From positions 682,001-746,000 of the forward strand of contig NC_063015.1 in the NCBI RefSeq assembly GCF_020509005.1: a stretch of 64,000 nt of DNA. Reading direction: 5' to 3'. The first letter of the stretch is position 1. Each line of letters starts with the position of its first letter. Below the pieces are notes generated by a model. The model was not told the DNA's origin, did not search any database, and was given only the letters and a program-made list of their open reading frames with translations. Of the stretch, positions 32,394 through 43,138 are shown piece after piece. This DNA comes from Fulvia fulva. Lineage: Eukaryota; Ascomycota; Dothideomycetes; Mycosphaerellales; Mycosphaerellaceae. Position numbers and translations under genes: made by a program.

Positions 32394-33134
32394 CTATCCT
32401 CGACCGGCTTCCTTGTATTTCTTCCCCAGCTCTTGCAACTTAGCTGGGTCGCAATCCTTCTTGCTCTTGAGATCTGCTGCCATTTTCTGTGTGACAAGCT
32501 CTTCACTTCGCAGCATCTTGTAGATGCGGTCGTATTCGGTGTACAGCGTGGTGTACTGGGTGTTCTGGAGGTCGTTGGCTCGCTCCATTACATCGAGTTG
32601 TCTGCCCTTAGTAATTGCCGTGTTGACTGCTTGTAGCACGAAGTCGTGGGTGGTCTTCGGGTGTTGGGATGCAAGGGTCGTGAGGTTGTCTGGGGTGACA
32701 TTCTGGTATTCGGATGCGAGAATGTGTTCTGCCTCGTCGAGTGATAGATACACCTCGTCTGGGTCGCCGCCTGGGTTCTCTTCGAGCTTGAACTCGAACA
32801 GTTCTGTAAAGTCAATCTCACCACCTTCTTCTCGCTCGAAGGCCTTCTGGTAAGCTTTATCAATCTCTTGTTGTAGCGCGACACCGGTGTCTACTGTGAC
32901 CCGCCGGTTGTCGTCCTGTGTCTGACTCTGAGGAAAAGAGGAGAGGTCGGGGAAAAGAGATGTGCGCTGCTTGCTTTTGCCCTTAGGCTTAGGTGGCGGT
33001 CGCATGCCGCCGTTCGCTGTTTGTGAAGTCATGTTGTCTGGGTTCGGGGGAGGCGTGACGGTGCCTGTATCCTGACTGTCTACGAGCGCGCGACCACCTG
33101 CTGATGGTGTCGCCGCGTTGCGTTCTCTAGGCAT
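32394..33134 (-). CDS. gag-like coiled-coil protein of the non-autonomous element, 246 aa
   Basis: An ATG-started frame opens with a disordered, Pro/Lys-rich segment (MRPPPKPKGKSKQRTS near 44-59). It is followed by an acidic region, DPDEVYLSLDEAEHILASEY, and a long helical part, QLDVMERANDLQNTQYTTLY to MAADLKSKKDCDPAKLQELG. No zinc knuckle, protease or enzyme motif is present. Directly after the stop a second frame (to about 32250) reads EDSLDRANAMLSDDDRALED, which may be the original C-terminus lost by a one-base shift. I do not recognise the family. Its place inside an LTR element and its helical character suggest a gag remnant or a captured host segment; both are inference. Confidence 0.65.
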   Translation of the reverse strand: MPRERNAATPSAGGRALVDSQDTGTVTPPPNPDNMTSQTANGGMRPPPKPKGKSKQRTSLFPDLSSFPQSQTQDDNRRVTVDTGVALQQEIDKAYQKAFEREEGGEIDFTELFEFKLEENPGGDPDEVYLSLDEAEHILASEYQNVTPDNLTTLASQHPKTTHDFVLQAVNTAITKGRQLDVMERANDLQNTQYTTLYTEYDRIYKMLRSEELVTQKMAADLKSKKDCDPAKLQELGKKYKEAGRG

Positions 33135-33270
33135 CTGCGCGCTGTGCGCCTTACCGTGTTCTGTGTTCTGATGCGGCTCTGCGCGTTCTCGAGTTCTGCG
33201 GTTCTGTCTGTTCCTGTTGTTACGCGTCCCTTACCTAGATCCGCGATCTGGGTAGTAAGGTAGAACAAAC

Positions 33271-33454
33271 TGTAAGGGCGCGCGTACCATAGGGTCCGAA
33301 TGAGATAGTTGTTGTTCTACGAAGCTACGAAAGAGGAGCGCGAGGCGCGGCGAAGTTATAAAGTAAAGCCAAGCCGCGCTAACCCGATGCAGAAGGTCCG
33401 CGGTTCAGCCGGGCCGACGCAGCTACAGTGAGGGGTCGCGGGCTGCCCGTGACA
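33271..33454 (-). repeat. non-autonomous element, 5' LTR (184 bp)
   Basis: Element-orientation TATAAC at 33360-33355 and the motif GTAGAACAA at 33320-33312. The exact complement of that motif lies at 33268-33260, two bases outside the LTR. Confidence 0.93.
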
Positions 33455-34833
33455 CTTAGGGTGTTTATAGCTATTGTATATAAGAAGGATCTTTATCTTT
33501 ACTAAGTGGATATGAACAATGTATTCATAGAAAGCACCCTCTATAAAGACATCTTTATATTACTACTACTAGGAGTTGAGCTTCTACTAAACATAGTGTT
33601 CAAAATCCTCAAAAGCTTATATAGACTTAAGCAAGCAGCTAGAGATTAGAATCAACTCTATGTGTTAAAGCTTAGAGAGATTGGATTCATATAGTCAGAA
33701 GTAGATCTATGCCTACTTATCTATAAGAAGAGGGGGATTATAATCCTTATATATATAGATAACATTCTAATTGCTGTACTAAAGTTAATAGATATTCTCT
33801 AGTTCAAAAGAGAACTTGGCAAGATCTTTAAGATCAAAGATCTAGGTGAACCTGAAAAGATCCTTAGTATAAGAGTCACAAGGGATAGGAAGAGAGGAAT
33901 CCTAAAACTTGACTAAGGACACTTTGTTAGGGACAGCCTAGCTAAGATAGGAATGAACTATAAGAAGGTAGCACCTACATACTCACCTATAGACAGCTAT
34001 GAGGCCCTTAAACCTTCAAGCTATATAGATAAGAGGTGTGACAAGGCAGAGTACTAGAGTATTAATAGTACTTAGATATAGCTAGTAACAATTATAAGGC
34101 TAGACATTGCTTTTGCCCTAGGAAGGATGAGCTCACTTATAAGTGACCTATCCACCTACTACATAAAGGCTTTGAAGAAGATCACTAGGTACCTAAGATC
34201 ATACCCTAATCTAGGACTTCAGTTCTTAAAGTCTAGAAAAGGACACCTTATTAGATACTGTGATTCTAATTAGATAATAGACAAAGTAGACAGAGTTTCA
34301 ATCCTTAGGTATGTCTTCTTCCTCTATAGGGCACCAGTTTCTTAGATGAGTAAGAAGCAAAAGTCTGTAGTAACATCTATAATAGAGGCTGAATATATAG
34401 CTATAAATGTATATACGAAGCAGTCCTAATTTCTAGCTTTACTACTAAGAGAAATGGATTGTCTAGAGTTAGTAGGAGACTGTTCCTATTAACTAAGAAT
34501 CACTAGAAACTAGGAGACTGTATCAAATTTAAGACCAGTCTAATTAAGAGGTAACAATCAAGCTGCCCTCACCCTAGTAAAAGATATATATGTTTATAAC
34601 AAGTCGAAGCACATTGAAATTGTCTATAACGCTATTAGGAAACTTTAGTAGAGGAGGCTTATTACTATTAAGTACACCCTAACCTCTAAGATAGTTATAG
34701 ACGGGTTTACAAAACCAAAGACTAGTCTACACTTCTAGAGGTTTATAAGCTAGCTTAACCTGTTATAAAAAGGTCTAAGTACTATTGATAGGAAGTGAGC
34801 AGACTATAACCTCCTATACGAGATAAGTAGGAG

Positions 34834-35068
34834 TATTAAGATGTAGCATCTTAAAGGGAGTCAACAATTAGGAAGTGATCTAGTAGCCTAAGGCATCCAC
34901 GATGACTTAGCTTATAGGGAGATACCTTCTCTCCACTTTAGCTTAGATAGACATCTAACATAATCAATACATTAGTTCTTAATATATTGCTATATACTCG
35001 TACTATTAGCTAGTTAAAGATTGATCTCTTACTCTACTCCGCTACTATCTACCCGTACCTATTTAATA
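34834..35068 (+). repeat. right LTR of the RIP-damaged copia
   Basis: 235 bp, TATTAAGATG...TATTTAATA, RIP version of the family LTR. The flanking 5-mers (GTTCT left of 21769, GAGTT right of 35068) do not match, and the two flanks belong to different elements. Confidence 0.88.
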
Positions 35069-37171
35069 GAGTTAAACATTTCTAGCTCGCCTTCGTCGTC
35101 CTTTAGGTCGAATACCTTAGAGTACGACCTAATCGTATAGTACCGGCTACGTCGGTCCCGTAGTCTTATAGAGCTAGACTACTAGTTTACGTTAGGATTG
35201 ACTTCTTAGAACTACTTAAGGCCTAGGATAAGGTGAAATCCTTCTATATCGATAACTCTAGCGGGGACTATGTCCTACTAGGTACTAATCTAATATAGTA
35301 GAAGGACACCCTAAGTAGAAATGATCTCCTTACCGTTTAGAAGGACGATCCTTACTAGCGGTAAGTCCCTAAAAAGCGATCGAGGGAGTCACTTCGATTT
35401 TCGGGCTAAGAGGTATACTTTAGAGGCTACGTAGTCTAGGGTAACCTTAGCCCGAACCTAATTAGGTCCTAGGCGGGTATCGATAGTAAAGAGCCCTCCG
35501 CCTATCGCTATTAGCCTCTCTATCGTATAGTCGACCTCCTCTTTAGTCTCCGACTTAGGTTCTTTAGATAAAGACAATACTCTATCCTCTTCTACTTATG
35601 TCTACTAAGCCTTACCCTTAGTAGCTAGGGTCGTCCTATCCTAGTAGGATTCTCTAGGTAGAGGTATAGAGGCGTCTAATAATCCTAAGTATATCTACCT
35701 CGATTAAGACGTCTTAGGCTCTATTTTTTAGCTTAGAGTAGTCGCGCGCGAAGTGGCCTATCTTGCTATAGTTATAGTATTCGTCTAAGCGCCCGTAGGG
35801 GCCTCTACGATTGCCTCGCCCGCGTCTACGTCCGCCGCGGCCTCTACCGCGTCCTCTACCGCGTGCCGAGCTACCTAAGTCGCTCCGGAGAGCTATAAAG
35901 GCTTTAGTATCTCCGTCTACAAACTTCTCGACGGCTAATATCATTACGGCTAGCTTCTAGTCTCTTCCGCGGCTAAGATAGAGTCGCTAGTCGGCTATAA
36001 TAGCCTACTAGAAGTAGACGCGGATATTCGTATTAGTCGCTCGGAAGTTACGATTATCTAGTTTAGCTAGTATATCGGGCTTTAGGCCGGCTAAAAACTT
36101 ACGTAGGTAGGTAAAGTTATCTAGTAGGGAAGTTATATAGCTCCTAGTTAGCCTAAGCGACCTAATGAAGTTATATAGCTCCTAGTTAGCCTAAGCGACC
36201 TAATAAAGGTCCTAATACTCCTAGTCTAACGGGTGGTCTCTTACTTACGCTAGATCTGCTCCTAATAGTCTAGGTCGACTATAAAGTTAGAGATCTACGT
36301 AATTATATCGTCGAAATCGCCGTGCCTAAGATAAGGGGGCTTTAGGCGCGTTTCTTTAATAGCTTCAAACTATAACTAGTTAAAGTCGCTACTAATAAAG
36401 CTACTAACGAGCTCTAAATTCTTTAGGTCGGAAAGGCGTCGTTTAATAATCCATTTCTTATTTAGGCTAATCTAGGCTCTAATAGACAATATCTAGTTAA
36501 GGTACTCGTCGTTCTAAGCGTTAGACTTTAGAATAGGGGGATCCCCTATCCTAGGCGCCTTACCTCTACTAGCTAGCTCGTTATATAGGCCGAAGTTATC
36601 TTCGTCTAGGTAGTCCGCCCTCTCTATCTCCGCGTTACTATCGCGGTTAGGGCGGCGGTACGACCGAGTAGCTAGGGTATAGCCTAAGTGGCCCTAAAGG
36701 TATCGTTTAGGCTAGTAGGCTAAGCCGCGTAGTTATTACCTAGGGCGCGACTATAGGCTAGGCCCTCTCCGACTAGATAAGTAGCAAAACCTTACTAATC
36801 CGGTAGGTAATAACCGCCTTAATTAGGGTATTAGTTAGTGTCCTCTATACTAAAGGTTTAAGTAGCCCGCCCCGTTTATAGGAGCTAAGATAAGGTTAGT
36901 AAGGTTACCTCGCTTAGCTTTAGTACTAAGGTCCGACTAAGGCGTAAGTTAGAGACTTATAGCTTAGGAGATTCACTTATAGGCTAATTTAACCTAATAG
37001 AAAGGCTAAAAGGAAGGGAAGCTACTAGATATAAGAACCTTAGCGAGTATAATTCTAAGATATAGAAAAGCTATCTAAGAAAACTCTAAATATAAAGCTA
37101 AGCGCTAAGCCGGTAGTATGTTCGGATAAGAACGTTATAATGTAGGTAGAGGTATATTATATAACTAGATA
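35069..37171 (-). pseudogene. gypsy-type gag-protease fragment, RIP-damaged
   Basis: On the minus strand a gag-like region (about 36900-35950) is followed by an Arg/Gly-rich RNA-binding tract and a zinc-knuckle relic. The tract, RGRGRGRGGRRRGRG, lies in the open piece 35944-35714. The relic reads YYNYSKIGHFARDYSK, where both first Cys and the last Cys now read Tyr through TG-to-TA. A retropepsin-like region with LILGL (about 35230-35200) lies beyond. The element stops abruptly at the copia LTR on the left; no RT is present. The right side meets another copia LTR at 37172. This is a different gypsy family from the chromovirus. Confidence 0.7.
36129..36204. repeat. 38-bp tandem duplication
   Basis: GAAGTTATATAGCTCCTAGT... 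is repeated at 36129-36166 and 36167-36204 within the gypsy gag relic. The RIP-type bases are the same in both copies, so the duplication probably followed the mutation. Confidence 0.8.
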
Positions 37172-37377
37172 TAGAAGACGGCGGATTATACGAAAGACGA
37201 AGAAGGACCTAATAGGATAGCGTGTATCTATATATAGTATCGCCGGTATTAGTATAGGTAGATACTAGGTGTCCGGATGTTTACTAGCCTATAGGCTAGT
37301 AAACCCTAGTCACGTGATCTAGTTATATAACACACCTATACCTACATACTTGTCCTACGGCCTATATGTTCTTAACA
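37172..37377 (-). repeat. 3' LTR of the second copia family
   Basis: 206 bp, same sequence family as the solo LTR at 20812-21017. The purine tract (GCCTAAGTAGGAG, minus) adjoins at 37378, so the element reads on the minus strand. Confidence 0.85.
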
Positions 37378-40300
37378 CTCCTACTTAGGCCATATAGTCT
37401 CCTACAATCCCTTTACGTAAGCTAGAGCTACCTTATAAAGTTTTGGAACTACTAGCTATTAAGGGGCTTTATTAACCTATTAGTAGCTATATCCTTTATA
37501 TAGTAGTAATCTACTATAATCTTCTTCTACTACTAGAGATGTCTAACATAGTTATATATAACATTAATATGCTTTGACCTTTTATATATATAGGCATCTT
37601 TAATAAGTGTTAAAGCGGCTTAGTTGTTACCTATAAGCTTAACTAGCCTTAGCTCGTTAATAGTGCCCTTGCTTACCCTTATACTTGGCTAGAAAGAGCT
37701 CTTTCCTACTAGTTCTAGGCACCCTATTTCCCTAAGGACAGTAGTAAGAAATTGTGACTACTTTACGGCTACGTTTATAGCTATAAACTTAGCTTCTATT
37801 ATTGATGTTATAATAGACTTCTACTTCCTACTTATCTAGGACATAGGTAATCTATAAAGGAACTACACGTATCCTAGAATTAAGACTCTATCTAATTTGT
37901 CTATAGCGTAGTTAGAGTCCGAGTATCCCTAGAGATTGCCCCCTCCCTTTCTATATATAAGACCTAGGTCTAGGTACGACCGTAGGTATTAGGAGAGCTT
38001 CTTTAAAGCCTTTATATACTACTACGAGGGATCAGCAACAAATGAGCTAATTCTTCTAAGGGGGAATGCTAAGTCTGGCCTTGTCATTGTTATTAGCTAC
38101 ATCTAGGTACTATTAGAGCTCTAGTAATCCTGTTTGTTACACCTCTTATCTATAGGTGCCGTAGGCACTAAATGCTCGTAGCTCTCTATAGGTGAGTAGG
38201 TTAGCGTAGCCTTCTCTCTAGCTATGTTTATCTTAGCTAAGTTAGCGTAGACATAGTATCCTTGATTAAGCTTTAAAGTACCTTAGGACCTGTCTCTTAT
38301 AATCCTTATTCTAAGGATCTTCGTAGGTTCACTAAGATCTTTAATCTTAAACACTTTTCTAAGCTTAGCCTTAAACTACTGAACATCTAATAGCTTCGGA
38401 GCTATAATAGGTATATTATCTATATAGGTAAGGACTATAAGGTCTCTATCCGTATAGATAAGTAGGTATAGATCTACCTAGGACTAGGTAAATCTAATCT
38501 TCTCTAGCTTCGTAACATAGAGCTTGTTCCAGTCTCTAGCTGCTTACTTAAGCCTATAAAGGCTTCGTAGGACCTTAAACACTATGTTTAGAGGTGCTTC
38601 AACTCCTAGGGGTAGGATTATATAGATTTTTTCAAGAAGGCTACTTTAGGTAAAAGCATTATTTATATCTACTAGGTACATCTCGAGATCTCTCTTATAT
38701 ACTACTACTATAAATACTCGGAGAGTATTATGTCTAATAGTAGGTACAAAGGTCTCTTCGAAGTTAACCCTATATTTCTATAAAAACCCTCTTATAACTA
38801 GTCTTGTCTTAAACTTCTTAATAGCTCCACTAATCATTCTTTTCATATTAAAGACCTACCTAGAAGTAATTAGATTCGTACCCTTTAGCGGTATAACTGC
38901 TTCCTAGATGTTATTGCTTACTAAGGTAATAAGTTCGTTCTCGATTGCCTCTCTCTATATATATCCCTCTTCGGGGTCTCCTACGGCTACCTTATAAGAC
39001 TTTAGGATTAGTACTTCCTACTAATAGGCTATAGCCTACCTAATAGCAGCAAATGTATATTCTTCTACGTCGTTCAGAATCTCCTCTACCTAGCTTATTA
39101 TAGGGTCTAGATAGAACATCTAGGCAATAAGAGCCTTATAGTGTTTAGCCTTATACTCTTTAGAGTTATTATCTCCGTCCCCCCTTAACCTCTTATTGCC
39201 TATAATCTGAGGTGGCGCTAGGTCTTCGGATAGGTCGAACTGAACGATATCTTCTTTTTCTTTTATTAGAGTACCCTAATCTCTAAACTTCTAGTATTCC
39301 CTAATATCCTTTAGGGGAGGGGGAAGTTATATAAATAGCGGTTGCTATAGTGTTAATAACTTAGGTAGGTTCTGTATAGATCTACCGTTATTGGCCTTCG
39401 ATAGTGTTGAAACCGCCTTAATATTTTCTCCTAGCCTTCGTAACGGTGTCTCTAATAATCCCCTATCGGAAAAATTCGCCCTAAAGGGCTTCCTCCTAAT
39501 AAGATTACGCTATAGCGCTCGACTCGGCTAGTTAGTGAAGGTGATACCAAGATCTATATCTCCCCCCTTCTTATTCTTAAACTAGTCGACGTGACTATAC
39601 GCTTTTATTACTTTTATGTCGAGATCCTAGAACAGCTATTGTTTTGTAGTGTTTTCTAAGTAGCCTATAAACACGGCTTCTTTTCCTCGGTTTATTAACT
39701 TGTCTCTCCTTAAGCCTTAAGGTTAGGCTCTTAGGTCTATATAGACTATAGCTTTGTATCCCTAGACGCGGAAATGGCCGGCTAACGGTACTTAGCTAGT
39801 AAAGGCTTCTTCTAGTAAAAGAGTAATACTATTAATAATCGGACTATTAGGTAGTCTGTTTCTGATTATAGTCTATACTTACAAAGCTTCTAGCTAGAAC
39901 TTAACTAGTATGCTAGAGTCTTTAAGTATAGCCCGGACTGTGTTCTTAGAGGCTTGAATTGACCTTTCTATAGGTCTATTTTGAAGAGAGTTGTAGGCAT
40001 TAGTTATGTCTATCTAAGTGCTAAACTCCTTCTCCTACTCTTTTAGTAAAGCGAGAATTTCCTTTATACTATTACTACAGATCGTAGATAGAAAGCACCT
40101 TGACTACCGTTCTGCCTAGACCTTCTAATCCCGTAGGGCTATAGGAGCGTCGCTCCTAGCCTTTAAAGGGATTATCCACTTCTTCCTAGAGAAGTTATCT
40201 ATAATCTTAAGCTAATATTTGTATCCTAGCCTAGAGACTACGCCCTGAAAAGGCCTATAGATATCAATAGAGATGAGGGCCAGCCTCTCCCCTTTTCTCT

Positions 40301-41290
40301 CTATAGTAGGTCCTTTGAACTTCCTTATATTTATAAGGGAGCAGACCTTGTAATTCTGGTGTTTAGAAGAGATAGGAATAGGATCTTTCTTATTAGTAAC
40401 TCTATATAGGTTTCTTAGTAGTCCCTTACTAAGGTGTATACATCTTCTATACTATAGCTCCTACTAATCTTCGGACTTAGTATTAGCTATAGCGGTACCG
40501 TCACGTTCTTAAGAGAGTATACTAGTATGCTATAGCTTAAGAATTTCCGAGATCGAGTAGATAAACGGTACTCCTCCTCGAAGTTTGGTCTAGACAACGG
40601 GTTTACTAGACAAGGATTTTAGGGTGAAACTAGGTAGTTAGATAGCAAACTATTAGCTAAACTAATTCTACGAAACAAGACTAACTCTAAGGCTAGGAAC
40701 AAACAGGACATTTTCGAAGACAATTTGCTTTCTAGAAGGACTACCTATTACTACACTTCCTATATATGTAGCTTGTAGATAGCTACCCCTAACCTTGATC
40801 TACTTCCTCTTTTAAAGAGGCTTTAGTGTCCTAAATAGTAAATCTTAGTCAGTTATATATAATGATGCATAAGAGTCAAGTAACTACTCGGACGAGGGGT
40901 ACTTACCTTTAGCTTCTATAGTAGAATAGGCAACCTTATTAACATCATTATCTTCTAATAGTATCTTAGGGTCTAATACGTCTTCCTAGGTCGTATAGGC
41001 CCTTATAGGCTTACTAGAGGAGGCTTTTAGCTTACGGCTCTCCTTTATCTACTTTATAAGGTCCGTTATTACCTTAAGGACATCACGAAGGTTTAGTAAT
41101 AATAACCTCCTACGAGGTAGTGACGGTTGTCTCTTAGTAGGGTAGGTAACTCTAGCTAGTTTGTCCTTATTCCTAACAGCCTACTAAGCTATAGAAAGGT
41201 ATAGGCACTTACTTATAAGATAGTCACTACCGTAGAGATAGTACGTGAGCTTGCCCTAGAAACCCTTCTTAGCGAATATAGCTATCCCTT
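37378..41290 (-). pseudogene. second copia family, internal region, RIP-damaged and 5'-truncated
   Basis: Minus-strand order, right to left: gag knuckle relic (YYLYGSDYLISKC near 41220), protease and integrase (about 40900-39300), RT (about 38900-38100) and RNase H (IIEAKFIAINVAVK near 37760). Stops are TAG/TAA from RIP. The gag N-terminus and 5' LTR expected right of 41290 are missing, and a different copia begins there. It is related to but clearly distinct from the tandem array family. Confidence 0.8.
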
Positions 41291-43138
41291 ATCGCGATCC
41301 GAGCGGATATATAGGCAACATCCTATTATCAAAACTTAAGGCTACGTACGCTAAGAATTAGGTGACTAATCAGTCACCTATAGCCTCTTTAAGAGTAACA
41401 CTTGTCTATTCTAGATAGACATATATAATACATAACCTGCTTTTAAAACACCCTATATAAGCCCGTATAATAACTTCCTACACTTCTAACGTAATAGTTA
41501 TAAGCCCGATTAGCGCTTACTAACATTTACTACGATAAGGAAGCCCTAAAGTAGAGTTTATATCGTTATAGCACTACTACTATAACTAGTACAGTAGTAT
41601 CCCCTAGGCCTAGTAAACCCTCGTAGAACTTTTACTAGCCTATAACCCATTTTATAGTTATAGCTACTACCGAAACCCCGGTAACTACCGGTACCCTACC
41701 TTAGGGTACTGTAGTTCTAAAGAGCTATAACTAATAGAACAAGTTTGACCGTTAGCTAGAGCTCTACGTAGAGTCTTTAAATGTCTAGAAGTATATAGAT
41801 CCTCACTAACTAAGTAACGAGTTAATAGAGCCTACTTACTTAACGTTTAAGGAAATCTAATAAGCGTATACGGTAGGAGACGCTATATTAAGAGATCTTA
41901 TCAAGCTACGACAAATAGACGTAGACCGAAGGCAACGGATATACGATATCTTTGCTACTACGCGATTAAAGCTCATTACCTACCTTATCCGTACGACGAC
42001 AGAGCTAGGGTAAGAGCTAATATACGGCTAGAACACCCTTAGAGCGAAATACTAGGCTCTTAAGGATTAGTATAGTCTAGACGATATGCTACGTAAGCGG
42101 TAGCTCACGCTTAAGCTATCTAGGCTTTAGAAGGCTAGCGTACGTAGAATCGATAACTAGTACTTAGACTATTTAGTTTTATAGACCAAGATACTTAAGT
42201 ATAACTACGCCGAGTACGACGACCTTAGTAGACACTTCCTACTTACTATTTAGTAGAAGCAGGCTCTAGCCTACGGTACTTCTCTATATAACGAGTAGAA
42301 GCGTAACAAAATGTTACTATAAAAGCTTACTAAGCGTTACCTCGAATAGATACGCGACACCGTACTAGTAATAACTAACGGTCGATTAGTCTTCGTAACC
42401 TTCTCCGGAGAAACCTTAGTAGAAGTAGAGGACGAAATAGTACCTATAGGTGCTAGTTAAAAGGAGGGTGACCGTAGTAGTAGCCGCGGTAATAACAACC
42501 GTAGTAATAGCCGCGGTAATAAGGGTCGTAGTAGTAGCCGCGGCGATAAGAACAAAGACAAGGACAATGATAGGCTAAGCGGCTACTAGAACATCACCGG
42601 CGAGCCTAAGGACACCTGTTATAAGGGCCTATTCTTATATAATATGATTAATCCCGATAAGCGCCTAGTAAAGGATTAGCGCTTAGAGTAGTAGAAGAAG
42701 TACTAGAAAAACTTTATTAACTACTACTTAAGCGACGACGGCGAGCGTCTACTTAGCGTGTTAAATCGTAACAATCGTAAGGACTAGGAACGTGACAAGG
42801 CTATTACTAATACGAAGAAGGTATTACTAAGCGATAAGGGCTTTGTTAGCCTTACTGTTCTTTCTAGCTTAATTAGCAAGTTGAGCGTTAACTTTAGGGA
42901 TTACTAGGTATATAATAACTGTTTAGACACTTATATAATCAATCATTATAACTAGGAGGGTGTAGAGTTTATTATAGAGCGCCTTACTACCTTAGAAATC
43001 TAGGCTAGAACAACTACCTTTCTAATTATAGCGTTAGGGCGTGTTTATATATTAATTAGGGGCCATTTATTCACCTTACTAGATATAGCTTACTACCTAG
43101 GCTTTTATATAAACGTCATCTCTTATATACGTATAGAA
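41291..43138 (+). pseudogene. third copia family, left part (LTR, gag, protease), RIP-damaged
   Basis: The end of the left LTR is placed at 41496 because GTTATAAGCCCGA (primer site) follows. The gag runs about 41720-42700, with Asn/Ser/Arg-Gly repeats (SRGN type, 42474-42560) and a relic of a zinc knuckle. The protease relic 'NNCLDTYIINHYNQEGVEF' is at about 42913-42969, followed by TLLDIAYYLGFYINVISY. The LTR start is unclear. A LINE insertion ends this part at 43138, and the frame resumes at 48141. Confidence 0.65.
41359..41380. repeat. 9-bp perfect inverted repeat in a copia LTR region
   Basis: TAGGTGACT, spacer AATC, AGTCACCTA. It keeps TG and CA dinucleotides in DNA otherwise cleared of them. 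Confidence 0.7.

Larger units (their letters stand above)
32060..33454 (-). mobile_element. 1,395-bp non-autonomous LTR element, undamaged
   Basis: Two identical 184-bp LTRs (TGTAAGGGCG...CCCGTGACA on the plus strand) flank a 1,027-bp interior. The target duplication CTTAG is at 32055-32059 and 33455-33459. Orientation is minus, because the purine tract GGGAGGGGGGGTAC abuts the left LTR and the primer site is at the right. It encodes one gag-like ORF and no protease, RT or integrase, so it must be mobilised in trans. It is free of RIP although its host copia is heavily mutated, so it arrived later. Confidence 0.93.
28300..34833 (+). pseudogene. RIP-damaged copia internal region (same family as the tandem array)
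   Basis: Colinear with the tandem copia on the opposite strand. It has the leader, gag from about 28730, a knuckle relic near 29450, integrase 30250-31860 and RT-RNase H 31870-34770, with a 1.4-kb insertion at 32060-33459. A 69-codon piece (30816-31022) remains open by chance. Dozens of CAG/CAA/TGG codons are now TAG/TAA. At the gag-pol junction (30163-30169) the run is A plus six G, seven bases, which leaves the frame continuous, unlike the eight-base run in the tandem copies. The TAG at the Trp position is also present here. Confidence 0.9.
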
